From Methanolobus bombayensis (lineage in GTDB: Archaea > Halobacteriota > Methanosarcinia > Methanosarcinales > Methanosarcinaceae): a DNA stretch of 60,429 bases. This document shows, piece by piece, positions 26,969 through 35,611 of the stretch. How positions within the stretch are numbered: the first letter of the stretch is position 1; every line of letters starts with the position of its first letter. Under the pieces are notes generated by a model. It was not told the DNA's origin. It saw only the letters and a program-made list of their open reading frames with translations, and made no database searches. The stretch covers positions 1-60,429 of the forward strand of contig NZ_JAGGKD010000011.1 of the NCBI RefSeq assembly GCF_017873415.1. The letters are read 5' to 3'. The position numbers were made by a program, and so were the translations under genes.

Positions 26969-27751
26969 TCATATAACACGTTCTGCAATTTCTCTGTAAT
27001 GCAAAAAGAAATCCTGTCCCCATTCCCTTGCACTATCCTCAAAGCTTATGACTTTTTTATGATCGAAGAATCCCTTCTTATTGAAGAATGATAACAGAAG
27101 AAGATTATCAGTAACAGATATTGCACCTGGTTTCATTATGTTCTCTTCACACACATAAAGATGTGAAGTGGGAGATTCAATAATTGCATTATATTGTTCT
27201 GTATATTCATCCCGTAGTCTTTCATATACAGGCCTTGTAAGAATAAGATTATAATTCACTTCTTTTTTTGCCAGCTCTGCATAGTTATTGGGACATGTGG
27301 GACAGAAATATGAGTAGAATGTACAGACATTCTTTGTCTGCTTAAGACTCACAAGCAGTTCCCGGGGGGGTTCGAATAGATGGTTAAGATCAGGCTCATG
27401 TATCAGAACATCTCCCAGGTCACCAATCCTGTCAAGCAAAGGGTCCGGTACTGCACCAAGGTCCCTGCTTGCCCAAAACTCCTTATTCCCTTCAACAACA
27501 TTGAGAGCCTCTATTAGCGGTTTTATTTTTTTAAGGATTATGTGACCAACATGTGTCAATCTGTATTCATCATTCTCCTGTTCTATTAGACCCTGCTCCA
27601 GAAGAATTTTGATCTGAGCCATGATCGCACTGGTTGTACCATTTATGGATTTCTTTATCTCATCAATAGTAGCTGGTCCATCCATTAACATTAGCAAAGT
27701 GTTTTTTCTTTTTTCCGATAGAAACACCGTACTTATCAATTCAGTTTTCAT
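26969..27751 (-). CDS. Msr/FilR1-type methyltransferase regulator, copy 1
   Basis: 260 residues: N-terminal winged helix (NTLLMLMDGPATIDEIKKSI, SAIMAQIKILLEQGLIEQE) and the FilR1 (DUF1724) domain with HEPDLNHLFEPPRELL, a CPTC motif (SYFCPTCPNNY) and a C-terminal SFEDSAREWG. Methanosarcina Msr proteins of this type control methyltransferase genes. Clearly paralogous to 55229-56011. Located next to ramA and the zinc protein. It is a candidate binder of the module in front of ramA, by context only. Confidence 0.88.
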   Translation of the reverse strand: MKTELISTVFLSEKRKNTLLMLMDGPATIDEIKKSINGTTSAIMAQIKILLEQGLIEQENDEYRLTHVGHIILKKIKPLIEALNVVEGNKEFWASRDLGAVPDPLLDRIGDLGDVLIHEPDLNHLFEPPRELLVSLKQTKNVCTFYSYFCPTCPNNYAELAKKEVNYNLILTRPVYERLRDEYTEQYNAIIESPTSHLYVCEENIMKPGAISVTDNLLLLSFFNKKGFFDHKKVISFEDSAREWGQDFFLHYREIAERVI

Positions 27752-27868
27752 GGTCTATCACTCGCCTTTTCCTGAAAGAAGTAATTTAATTGTGAAACAC
27801 TGTCAATTTCTAAACAGTATAATAATGACATTTTTGCCCCCGACTTTCACTTAATCAGGCTGAACGTA

Positions 27869-28210
27869 TTATTGCCCTGGTCTTTCTCCAAAAGTATGAT
27901 GATATCGTTTTATTACTGATTCAATGTAGTTAGCTGTCATTCTTGTGGATCTTTTGGACATGAAGTTCCTTAACGGAAATTCTGTATGACAGTGTGTACA
28001 TCTGGCAAGTTCACAACCCCTGACAAGGCTTGGACATCCTGTACATAATTTTGCTCTTGAGTAGAACAGATTGAATGATCTGCCACATTCAGGACAAAGA
28101 AGCATTCTGTTGGCATCATAGAAGTTCTTGTTAACCCCTTTTCTCTGCAGCTCAAAAGAATACCGTTCATCGCGTCTCAGATCATCAATATATTTTTTCT
28201 CATCAGACAT
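27869..28210 (-). CDS. small multi-cysteine zinc-binding protein
   Basis: 113 residues from MSDEKKYIDDL, whose ATG follows AGGTGA by 5 nt; the longer frame to 28246 lacks a site. Cysteines: CPEC (39-42), CTGCPSLVRGCELARCTHC (56-74), then a basic C-terminus (SKRSTRM, VIKRYHHTFGERPG). Two or three treble CxxC pairs suggest one or two Zn (or Fe-S) sites. I do not recognise the family. Its place between the Msr1 gene and the OYE-type gene suggests a role in the methyl-transfer locus. Confidence 0.7.
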   Translation of the reverse strand: MSDEKKYIDDLRRDERYSFELQRKGVNKNFYDANRMLLCPECGRSFNLFYSRAKLCTGCPSLVRGCELARCTHCHTEFPLRNFMSKRSTRMTANYIESVIKRYHHTFGERPGQ

Positions 28211-28523
28211 TATTTCACCTTTTTGACAGTTATACATGATTTTCATTTCATACCTATATATAACGAATTATAGTTTCAAATCAAAAAGTCATAAGAAATC
28301 TTTAATCAACAAAATAACAACGATGTCGATAAAATCAAAGGCTTGAATTTAGCATTTACATAAGATATAATAGACAGGTAGAGATATATTTTTACACAAC
28401 AAGGCACATATCATTTGCCTGTTATTGATAATTATGTATTATCCGGATACCTCTTTTATCAAATCAAAGGAAGATAAAAAAATGTTTTTATGTAGCTAAT
28501 ATCAGAGATGATGTGAGGGATAT
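28211..28523. promoter_or_regulatory. divergent intergenic region upstream of the OYE-type gene
   Basis: AT-rich. It contains a half-copy of the proximal block (ATTGATAAT, 28424-28432) and a TATA-like AAGATATAATAG near 28363, but not the full 45-bp module. GAGGGA at 28515-28520 is the only good ribosome-binding site before the gene. Confidence 0.4.
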
Positions 28524-30692
28524 ATTATATTTCAAAAATTGTTCGAGCCGGAATACATTGGTAAGTGCAAACTTAAGAACAGGATAATAATGTCTCCCAT
28601 TGGCAACATCAATATGGCAGATCCTGTCGGCCGCCCCCTCAATAAAATGATCCAATATTTTATTGAAAGGGCAAAAGGAGGGACCGGTCTGCTAATCACC
28701 GGTCTCGTACCTGTGTCATATGGGATTGACCCAACTCTTTCTGAAGAGAATAATACTACTTATTTTCCGCGTATCGATGGTTCTTCACGAACACGACTTA
28801 GTGGCTGGAGAGACCTGACTGCCGGTGTAAAACCTTACGGAGCAAAGATATTCATACAATTATCCGCAGGCCTTGGAAGAGTCGGCTCACCTGAACCTGC
28901 ACTAAGCGGAAAGATACTGAAGTCTGCTTCATGGAACAAAAACTATTACATTCCCCAGGTTCCTCATCTGCCACTCTCGGACCGCAAGATCAAAAAAATT
29001 GTAAAAATGATGGGACAGAGTGCAGCCAATGCGAAAATGTCCGGATTTGACGGTGTGCACCTTCATGGTCACGAAGGTTACCTGATGGACCAGTTGACAT
29101 CTGCACCATGGAACCGGCGGAAACTTGGCAGGTACAGGAACAAATTCCAGTTCGGCATTGATGTTGTGAGAGAAATTAAGAACCGTTGTGGAGAGGATTT
29201 CCCGATAATTTATAGAATAGACCTGACACAGGCATTACAGGAAAGTTATGGTGACGAGATCTTCAGGAAGCGCTTTCATGGGAAAGAAAGGACAATAGAT
29301 GAAGGATTACAATTCTGCAAGGCTCTTTATGAAGCCGGAGTGAATGCATTTGATGTTGACAAAGGTTGCTATGATAACTGGTTCTGGCCTCATCCGCCAT
29401 CCTATTTCGGCGATGCAATCTATGTTGAGGAAATGGCTGGCAGGCTTAAAGATTTCTTTAGAGAAGAAAGTATAGATGCAAAGGTCATAGCCGTGGGCAA
29501 GCTTGGAAAACCTGAAGTTGCAGAGACTGTATTATCAGACCAGCAGGCTGATTTTGTAATGCTTGGACGACCTCTGCTGGCAGACCCGTACTGGCCGATC
29601 AAGGTTAAAGAGAACAGGACTAAAGAGATAATACACTGCATAGGTGATCATGAAGGATGTATTGAATCATTCAAAAAAGGAGGACATCCCTGCTGTTCAG
29701 TGAACCCGTACACCGGATTTGAGGATACGAAGAGACTTGCTAAAACAGAAAAGAGAAAGAAGGTCGCCATAATAGGTGCCGGTCCTGCTGGCTGTGAAGC
29801 AGCAATTACATCTCATATAAGAGGACATGAGGTGATACTTTTTGAAAAGACCGGACGTATTGGAGGACAATTGCTCACAGCCAGTAAAATGCTGATAAAA
29901 CATGATATCAGGCGATATCTTGAGAATCTTGAATACCGGATAGAACTGCTCAAAAAAGACGGGCTTTCCATCAAGTTCAACACAGAGGTCAACGCATCCG
30001 ATATTACTGATGATTTTGATGTCATTATTTGTTGCAGTGGACTTAAAACCACTTTACCTGCAATTGAAGGTATGGAAGATATAGTATCTTTAGAGGGCAG
30101 AGATCTTCTGAACAGGAATATGGAACTTCCCGAAAATGTGGAGAATATACTGGTTGTTGGTGGTGGCGTACTTGGATGTGAAATAGCTTATTCCCTTTCC
30201 TATGAAAAAGGAAAGAATGTGACCCTTGTAGGCAGGAACAAGGAATTGATGCCTGAAACAGTACAGGCCAACAGGGCTCAGATGTTATGGATGATGATGG
30301 GGAAAGGTTCCCCCTCCGGAAAGAAAGAGGAAAACTTAAAACAACCTGTTAAAGTCTGTAATGCTTCTGAGGTTGTCAGATTCTCAAATGGTAAAGCCTA
30401 TGTTAAAGCGAACAGAGGCAGAAAAGACCCTTACACTCCCTGGAAAGCTTTGATACCTGAGAATGTCAGAAATCCCTTTGAAAAGAAAACTGACCCTGAT
30501 AATGTGGAAGAAATTATCATTGATACTGATCTGGTTATTTTTGCCACCGGCGGGAAAGCTGATGACAGTCTTTACTATGAACTGCTGAAAAGAAAAACTG
30601 ACACAGAAGTCTATTCAGCAGGCGATTCAACAAAGCCCGGAAGAGTCTGGGAAGCAATCACAGGTGCAAATGAAATAGCCAGGAATATCTGA
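28524..30692 (+). CDS. OYE-type FMN / Fe-S / FAD oxidoreductase (2,4-dienoyl-CoA reductase / TMADH family)
   Basis: About 717-722 residues. An N-terminal TIM barrel (KLFEPEYIGKCKLKNRIIMSPIG, GVHLHGHEGYLMDQLTSAPWNRR) is followed by an Fe-S region (~367-390) and two dinucleotide folds (IIGAGPAGCEAA ~411, VVGGGVLGCEIA ~543). The cluster motif is CIGDHEGC...HPCCSVNP: the second Cys of the usual CxxCxxxC is Asp. The first plausible start codon is TTG 28539, but it is 18 nt from the GAGGGA site. The in-frame ATT 28524 or ATA 28527 are well spaced and restore the usual FxKLFEP N-terminus. It may reduce an enoate, or dehydrogenate or demethylate an amine in the adjacent pathway. Confidence 0.85.
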   Translation: MIFQKLFEPEYIGKCKLKNRIIMSPIGNINMADPVGRPLNKMIQYFIERAKGGTGLLITGLVPVSYGIDPTLSEENNTTYFPRIDGSSRTRLSGWRDLTAGVKPYGAKIFIQLSAGLGRVGSPEPALSGKILKSASWNKNYYIPQVPHLPLSDRKIKKIVKMMGQSAANAKMSGFDGVHLHGHEGYLMDQLTSAPWNRRKLGRYRNKFQFGIDVVREIKNRCGEDFPIIYRIDLTQALQESYGDEIFRKRFHGKERTIDEGLQFCKALYEAGVNAFDVDKGCYDNWFWPHPPSYFGDAIYVEEMAGRLKDFFREESIDAKVIAVGKLGKPEVAETVLSDQQADFVMLGRPLLADPYWPIKVKENRTKEIIHCIGDHEGCIESFKKGGHPCCSVNPYTGFEDTKRLAKTEKRKKVAIIGAGPAGCEAAITSHIRGHEVILFEKTGRIGGQLLTASKMLIKHDIRRYLENLEYRIELLKKDGLSIKFNTEVNASDITDDFDVIICCSGLKTTLPAIEGMEDIVSLEGRDLLNRNMELPENVENILVVGGGVLGCEIAYSLSYEKGKNVTLVGRNKELMPETVQANRAQMLWMMMGKGSPSGKKEENLKQPVKVCNASEVVRFSNGKAYVKANRGRKDPYTPWKALIPENVRNPFEKKTDPDNVEEIIIDTDLVIFATGGKADDSLYYELLKRKTDTEVYSAGDSTKPGRVWEAITGANEIARNI

Positions 30693-30853
30693 GCTTTTTT
30701 AGCTTACTAAAAAATTTCCTATTTGATAGTGATTATATTCATGCTATTGATATAATCAAAGTCATTCTTTTTTTTCTTATTGATGTTTTCCTGAAAGCTG
30801 TAAATCCGGAATACTGTATTTGCAAAATCCATATTTTGAATATAGAATGCTGT
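30693..30853 (-). promoter_or_regulatory. distal module motif and mini-ORF, copy 3
   Basis: Minus-strand frame 30832-30719 (ATG to TAG) encodes 37 residues: MDFANTVFRIYSFQENINKK, then KKNDFDYINSMNIITIK. Codons 30793-30737 align without gaps with 53652-53708 and 26863-26919. The core TTTGATTATATCAA at 30760-30747 lies 93 bp from the proximal block. As in the other two loci it diverges from a methyl-transfer gene. No ribosome site is clear. Confidence 0.45.
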
Positions 30854-30900
30854 ATTGATAATAATATATTCATTGATTAATTACTATAAGTTATTATTTA
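30854..30900 (+). promoter_or_regulatory. promoter of the corrinoid-protein gene: proximal module block (copy 3)
   Basis: ATTGATAATAATATATTC, then ATTGATTAATTACT, then AGTTATTATTTATA: the 45-bp block reading toward the gene, with a TATA-like TTATTTATAT at its end. Predicted leader of about 115 nt to the ATG at 31041. Confidence 0.75.
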
Positions 30901-31040
30901 TATCTATTATTGGATATGGTAAATTGTCAGCAATTGCAGGTTCTGACCTTTTGCTGTCATGAGAAATTATTCGTGGAACAAATGATCAGAAATGTAAAAA
31001 AACTCCATTTCTGGAATTTAATAAGATCAGGAGGTATCCT

Positions 31041-31706
31041 ATGGAAGAAAATGAGATTATTAATGGACTTACAGATGCCGTTGTCAACGGAAAGAAAGAT
31101 CAGGCAGTTGAATTAGCACAAAAAGCACTGGACGAGGGTATTGACCCATATATTGCAGTGATCAATGGTCTTGCAAAGGGTATGGAGATAATGAGTGAAA
31201 AGTACGAGAACAAGCAGGCTTTCATGCCACATCTGCTCATGGCCTCAAATGCAATGTACGGAGGTATGGACGTTCTTATACCTCATATCAAGTCAGAAGG
31301 AGATGGTGCAAGAAAGGTCCTTGTCATTGGCAGTGTAGAAGGAGATGTTCACGACATTGGAAAGAACCTTGTTAAAACAATGATGAGTGCTGTAGGCTTT
31401 GAAGCAATAGATCTTGGAAAAGACGTACCAGTGGAACAATTTGCAGAGGCTGCTGCTGAACATAAAGCAGACATCGTATCAATGAGCACACTCATGACCT
31501 CAACAATGGACAATATGCAGAGGGTCATGGACAGCATCCAGAGCAAAGGAATCAGAGATAACCTTAAGGTGATCATTGGCGGTGCACCCATAACCGCAGA
31601 CTTTGCTGATGAAATCGGAGCAGATGCTACAAAGACCGATGCCATGGAAGCTGCAAGATGGGCACAGGAAGCAGCTGCTTCGCTTGCACCTGAAAGATGG
31701 GGTTAG
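31041..31706 (+). CDS. methyltransferase corrinoid protein (MtbC/MttC/MtgC type)
   Basis: 221 residues. An N-terminal helical cap domain is followed by a cobalamin-binding Rossmann domain with DVHDIG at 102-107 (His104 is the lower cobalt ligand) and GGAPIT later. Such proteins carry the methyl group from a substrate-specific methyltransferase to MtbA/MtaA, and RamA reactivates them. Start follows AGGAGG by 7 nt. The usual partner (MtbB/MttB/MtmB or MtgB) is not adjacent or anywhere in the window. Sequence details (SVEGDVHDIGKN, C-terminal APERWG) look nearer to MttC/MtgC-type than to MtmC. Confidence 0.9.
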   Translation: MEENEIINGLTDAVVNGKKDQAVELAQKALDEGIDPYIAVINGLAKGMEIMSEKYENKQAFMPHLLMASNAMYGGMDVLIPHIKSEGDGARKVLVIGSVEGDVHDIGKNLVKTMMSAVGFEAIDLGKDVPVEQFAEAAAEHKADIVSMSTLMTSTMDNMQRVMDSIQSKGIRDNLKVIIGGAPITADFADEIGADATKTDAMEAARWAQEAAASLAPERWG

Positions 31707-31906
31707 AGATTAAACAACTGCAAAAAAACCGAAGCATAAACCTGTTTGAAATATCATCCGGGAATGTAAACAAAGTCTAAGTTCATTAAGCGGATGATCA
31801 GCATGAATCAACCAACTTTCCACCCTGGCTGTTTAAATATAAACCATATGACTCGCCTGACAGTCAGATCAAAAGCAGAACATTAGGTTTCTTTGCAGGT
31901 TGATGA

Positions 31907-31955
31907 CGGGGTTCACAGAATGCACAGAAGGATATTTTCAGTATCTGTGACCCCG
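31907..31955 (+). terminator. large hairpin after the corrinoid-protein gene
   Basis: CGGGGTTCACAGA (31907-31919) pairs with TCTGTGACCCCG (31944-31955) with one bulged T, then A/T-rich DNA (TATTTAAAAAAATT). Probably a 3' stability element or terminator. Between it and mtbA there is AT-rich DNA that can hold a separate mtbA promoter. Confidence 0.6.
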
Positions 31956-32044
31956 CATTCTATTTAAAAAAATTATCAAACAATAATATTAGATTCATAA
32001 TAATTTCAGTTCATAATTTCAAATAATTACAGGAGATCATCACA

Positions 32045-33064
32045 ATGGATGAGTATACACCTAAAGAGAGGCTGGCCCGTGCATTAAGAGGAGAATCTGT
32101 TGACAGGATGCCAGCGATATCCGTTACACAAACAGGAACTGTAGAACAAATGGAAGCCTGTGGCTCATTCTGGCCTGAAGCTAATGAGGATGCAGGAAAA
32201 ATGGCTGCTCTTGCAGAAGCCGGTCACACTGTCATTGGATTTGAGGCTGTACGTGTCCCTTTCGACATCACTGCAGAAGCTGAGTTCTTTGGATGTGACA
32301 TCAAAGCAGGCACAAAGGAGCAGCAACCATCTGTTGTAGGACATGTTGTAAGATCAAGCGATGACATTGACAAACTCAAAGATTATGATATCAGCCAAGG
32401 ACGTGTTGGTGTTGTCTGTGAAGCTATCAGAATACTCACAGAGAAATATGGTGATGAACTGCCAATAATGGGCAGTATGCTGGGTCCTTTCTCACTGGCA
32501 CAGCATATGAATGGCGACGACTGGTTCATGGCCATCATGACAGATGAGGAATTTGGCCATGCACTCATGGAGCTCACAACAGAGTTCAATATCGCTTATG
32601 CAAAGAAAATGGTAGATAACGGAGCAGATACAATGGTCATCATTGACCCTACTGCAAGTGCTATGCTTATCGGTGACGAATTCTACCAGAAGTTTGTGGT
32701 GCCTGCTCACAAAAAGATCGTTGACGCAATGCATGAACTGAATGTTGCCACTGTACTCCACATCTGTGGCGATACCACACCAAGTCTGGGTCTTATGGAA
32801 TCATCAGGAGTAGATGCCATCAGCGTGGATCAGAATGTGGATGTTGAAACTGCCTGTAAAATGGTCAATAATGCAGTGATCATAGGAAATCTTGACCCTG
32901 TGAGTGCCCTGTGGAAAAAGAAACCTGAAGAGATCCAGAAAATATCAAAGGATGTGCTGGATGCAGGTGCTGGTTTGCTTGCCCCAGGATGTGGTATTGT
33001 CAGCAAGACTCCGAACGCAAACCTTCAGGCAATGGTCGAGGCGGCAAAGAACCATAAATATTAA
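32045..33064 (+). CDS. mtbA: methylcobamide:CoM methyltransferase, MtbA-like
   Basis: 339 residues of the UroD-fold methyltransferase family, moving a methyl group from the corrinoid protein to coenzyme M. Zn ligands: LHICGD (His239, Cys241) and PGCGI (Cys316). The N-terminus [20 protein letters not shown] and the run [18 protein letters not shown] agree well with MtbA of methylamine metabolism. Start follows AGGAGATCATCACA. Works with the corrinoid protein 338 bp upstream and RamA. The 45-bp module is absent directly upstream. Confidence 0.88.
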   Translation: MDEYTPKERLARALRGESVDRMPAISVTQTGTVEQMEACGSFWPEANEDAGKMAALAEAGHTVIGFEAVRVPFDITAEAEFFGCDIKAGTKEQQPSVVGHVVRSSDDIDKLKDYDISQGRVGVVCEAIRILTEKYGDELPIMGSMLGPFSLAQHMNGDDWFMAIMTDEEFGHALMELTTEFNIAYAKKMVDNGADTMVIIDPTASAMLIGDEFYQKFVVPAHKKIVDAMHELNVATVLHICGDTTPSLGLMESSGVDAISVDQNVDVETACKMVNNAVIIGNLDPVSALWKKKPEEIQKISKDVLDAGAGLLAPGCGIVSKTPNANLQAMVEAAKNHKY

Positions 33065-33072
33065 GATAAAAG

Positions 33073-33130
33073 ATAATTTCTCCGGCTCCCGTCTTTCATG
33101 TTCGTCTGACCTTCCATCCGGAGAAATTAT
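33073..33130 (+). terminator. 13-bp-stem hairpin in the mtbA 3' region
   Basis: ATAATTTCTCCGG (33073-33085) and CCGGAGAAATTAT (33118-33130) pair perfectly across a 32-nt loop, 9 bp after the mtbA stop. It fits an mRNA 3' end or stability element. Confidence 0.6.
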
Positions 33131-33302
33131 TCCTTTGTTACGGTGAAAACTGGAACATAAAGAACATAAAATCAGGTTTTATCCTGAAATCTACCTCCAA
33201 ACTTCCCTGGCCAGTGTTCATTCACTGGCATCTTTTATTTTTTAGGGAATTTCCCCATTCCAAAACACTACAAAAACTTTGCATCAAATGTAAAAAATAG
33301 TG

Positions 33303-34169
33303 ATGAAAATGATATCCCAATTAAGCGCATTTATTAGCAAGCGGAGTCGTCAGGATACTCTTTCATACGATGAACCAAAAGCTGTACTAAAAAAGTTACT
33401 GGATACAAAAAGCAGTGTTCTTCTCAACACCCCACATTATTTCTTCATTTTCATGCTTTCTGTGATATTCGGAGTTCTCGTTTACTACACAAATACTGTT
33501 GATGAGATAATACCAACGATGGTGCTCTCAGTCCTGTGGATTTTCTTCTGGAAGAACAGTGACAGCCAGGGCAGGATATTCCTTATCATTGCATCCGTTT
33601 TCGGATACATACATGAACTTCTTGGTGTCAGATACGGATATTTTACTTACCTGGGAGGATTCATAGGCGGGTCTCCCATCTGGCTGATACCGGGCTATGG
33701 AACCATATTCTGGTCATCCCATAACCTGTGGAAGATATTTGAGGATAAGTATTCAGACAGGAAATGGTTCGGTTTTACAGGAGCTGTTGTTGTCCTTAGT
33801 TTTGTTGTATTGGCAACTGCTGATTACATTTTGTTCGACCTTTCTGAGAACATGGTTGGAATACTGGTCAAATTTGCCCTTGCGTTCATGCTTTTCAGCA
33901 CGATACAGAATATGAGACTCGCATATTTCGTGGCATTCTTCACAGTGCTCACGGAATTCACAGGGGAGATGCTTGGAACATGGTATCATCCGGATTTCTC
34001 ATTGCTTTCCCTGATGGCAGGGTATGTATTCATGTTGTGGCTATGCCTTGCACTGAATAGTCTTTCAAAAGGCACATATTTTAAGAACCTAAAGGGAACA
34101 GAATCCATTGCTGCTGTTGTTCTAACTGCTTTCTACTTACTATCATTATCAGGAATTGTATCTGTATAA
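33303..34169 (+). CDS. polytopic membrane protein of unknown function
   Basis: 288 residues from ATG 33303 (a GTG lies just before). About seven hydrophobic segments. A conserved-looking loop is ELLGVRYGYFTYLGGFIGGS followed by PIWLIPGYGTIFW, recalling integral membrane carotenoid/isoprenoid enzymes, but I cannot assign it. It leads an apparent operon with the ALDH and SDR genes (18-bp gap). Confidence 0.55.
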   Translation: MKMISQLSAFISKRSRQDTLSYDEPKAVLKKLLDTKSSVLLNTPHYFFIFMLSVIFGVLVYYTNTVDEIIPTMVLSVLWIFFWKNSDSQGRIFLIIASVFGYIHELLGVRYGYFTYLGGFIGGSPIWLIPGYGTIFWSSHNLWKIFEDKYSDRKWFGFTGAVVVLSFVVLATADYILFDLSENMVGILVKFALAFMLFSTIQNMRLAYFVAFFTVLTEFTGEMLGTWYHPDFSLLSLMAGYVFMLWLCLALNSLSKGTYFKNLKGTESIAAVVLTAFYLLSLSGIVSV

Positions 34170-34187
34170 AAAAATAGATCAAAAGAA

Positions 34188-35609
34188 GTGATGCTATCAA
34201 TGGAACAGGATATTCAAATAATATTCAGATCACAGAAGGAAAATTCATCCAAAATTACACAAATGAGTGTAAAGGAAAGAATGGAACGTGTGATGCGAAT
34301 TGATAGTTACCTCAAGAACGAAAAGAATCTATCAAGATTACATGAAGCACTTTACAATGATCTGCGAAAGCCAGAGGTCGAGGTTATAGCAACAGAAGTG
34401 GGCATTGTTCAGGCCCAGATAAACCACCTCAAGAAAAATCTACACAAATGGAACCGGGATCACAGAGTTGCTACTCCGCTACCATTACTTGGTACCCGTT
34501 CCTATATTCGCTATGAACCAAAGGGAGTGGTTCTAATTCTTTCACCCTGGAATTTCCCTCTGAACCTCTCCCTTGTACCTCTGGTATATGCACTTGCTGC
34601 AGGTAATACTATCATACTAAAACCTAGTGAGATATCATCACACACCTCAGCCTATCTGAAAAAGATGATCAGCGAGCTTTTCAGATGGGACGAGGTGGCT
34701 GTTGTTGAAGGCGATGTATCGGTGGCAACCAGACTTCTTGAGATGCCATTCGATCATATATTTTTTACAGGCAGTCCCCGTGTTGGAAAGATAGTCATGG
34801 GAAAAGCTGCGGATCATCTTAGCAGTGTGACCCTGGAGCTAGGAGGAAAGTCACCTGCTATCATAGATGAGACAGCAAATATTCCGCAAATAACAAGACG
34901 ACTGGCATGGGCAAAATCGGTCAACTGTGGTCAGACATGTGTAACTCCTGACTATGTTATAATCCATGAATCGAAAAAAAGAGAGTTCATTGAAGAGTTC
35001 AGGTCAGCTATCACAGAACTATACAACAGATACGGCAGTGGTACAGAAAACTCACCGGATTACTGCAGGATCATCAGCAAATATCACTTCATGAGACTCA
35101 ATTCCCTGTATAAGGATGCACTCGAAAAAGGCGCTTCTTTGATTACAGGAGGGAATTTTGAAGAAGAGGACCTTTTCATTTCTCCCACTTTACTGGACGG
35201 TATATCTGAAGAGATGGATATTATGCAGGAGGAGATATTCGGTCCATTGCTTCCGGTAATTACCTACAATGAGCGCTTAGAGGTCAGTGATATAATTAGC
35301 AAAAATCCGAATCCTCTGATGTTATACATTGCCAGTAGTAAAAAGAAGAACATCAAGTTTTTCATGGATGGAAATCCGGCAGGTGGTACAGTGATCAACG
35401 ACTACATGCTCGGTTATAGTAATCCCAATCTTCCCTTTGGAGGTGTCAGCAATAGTGGTATTGGTAAGTCACTTGGTTTCCATTGTTTTATGGAATTCTC
35501 CAACAAACGGAGTGTAATTCATCGAAGGTGGGGATCACTGGGCATGATCTATCCTCCCTATAACAGCCATGTACTATGGCTGGTAAAAACACTATATAAG
35601 TGGATGTGA
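34188..35609 (+). CDS. NAD(P)-dependent aldehyde dehydrogenase
   Basis: About 469-473 residues. NAD fold LILSPWNFPLNLSLVPLVYALAAGN, GSPRVGKIVMGKAA, catalytic Glu in VTLELGGKSPAI and catalytic Cys in NCGQTCVTPDYV, C-terminal PFGGVSNSGIGKSLG. Short N-terminus and C-terminal hydrophobic end (SHVLWLVKTLYKWM) resemble ALDH3/fatty-aldehyde or coniferyl-aldehyde types, possibly membrane-associated. Start could be GTG 34188, ATG 34191 or ATG 34200. Overlaps the SDR frame by 10 bp. Substrate unknown. Confidence 0.88.
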   Translation: MMLSMEQDIQIIFRSQKENSSKITQMSVKERMERVMRIDSYLKNEKNLSRLHEALYNDLRKPEVEVIATEVGIVQAQINHLKKNLHKWNRDHRVATPLPLLGTRSYIRYEPKGVVLILSPWNFPLNLSLVPLVYALAAGNTIILKPSEISSHTSAYLKKMISELFRWDEVAVVEGDVSVATRLLEMPFDHIFFTGSPRVGKIVMGKAADHLSSVTLELGGKSPAIIDETANIPQITRRLAWAKSVNCGQTCVTPDYVIIHESKKREFIEEFRSAITELYNRYGSGTENSPDYCRIISKYHFMRLNSLYKDALEKGASLITGGNFEEEDLFISPTLLDGISEEMDIMQEEIFGPLLPVITYNERLEVSDIISKNPNPLMLYIASSKKKNIKFFMDGNPAGGTVINDYMLGYSNPNLPFGGVSNSGIGKSLGFHCFMEFSNKRSVIHRRWGSLGMIYPPYNSHVLWLVKTLYKWM

Positions 35610-35611
35610 TC

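Noticed and set aside
24649-33064. Pyrrolysine-containing methylamine methyltransferase in the RamA/MtbA locus
   Set aside because: No long frame interrupted by a single TAG with MtmB/MtbB/MttB features is present in the gaps, which are all under 700 bp.
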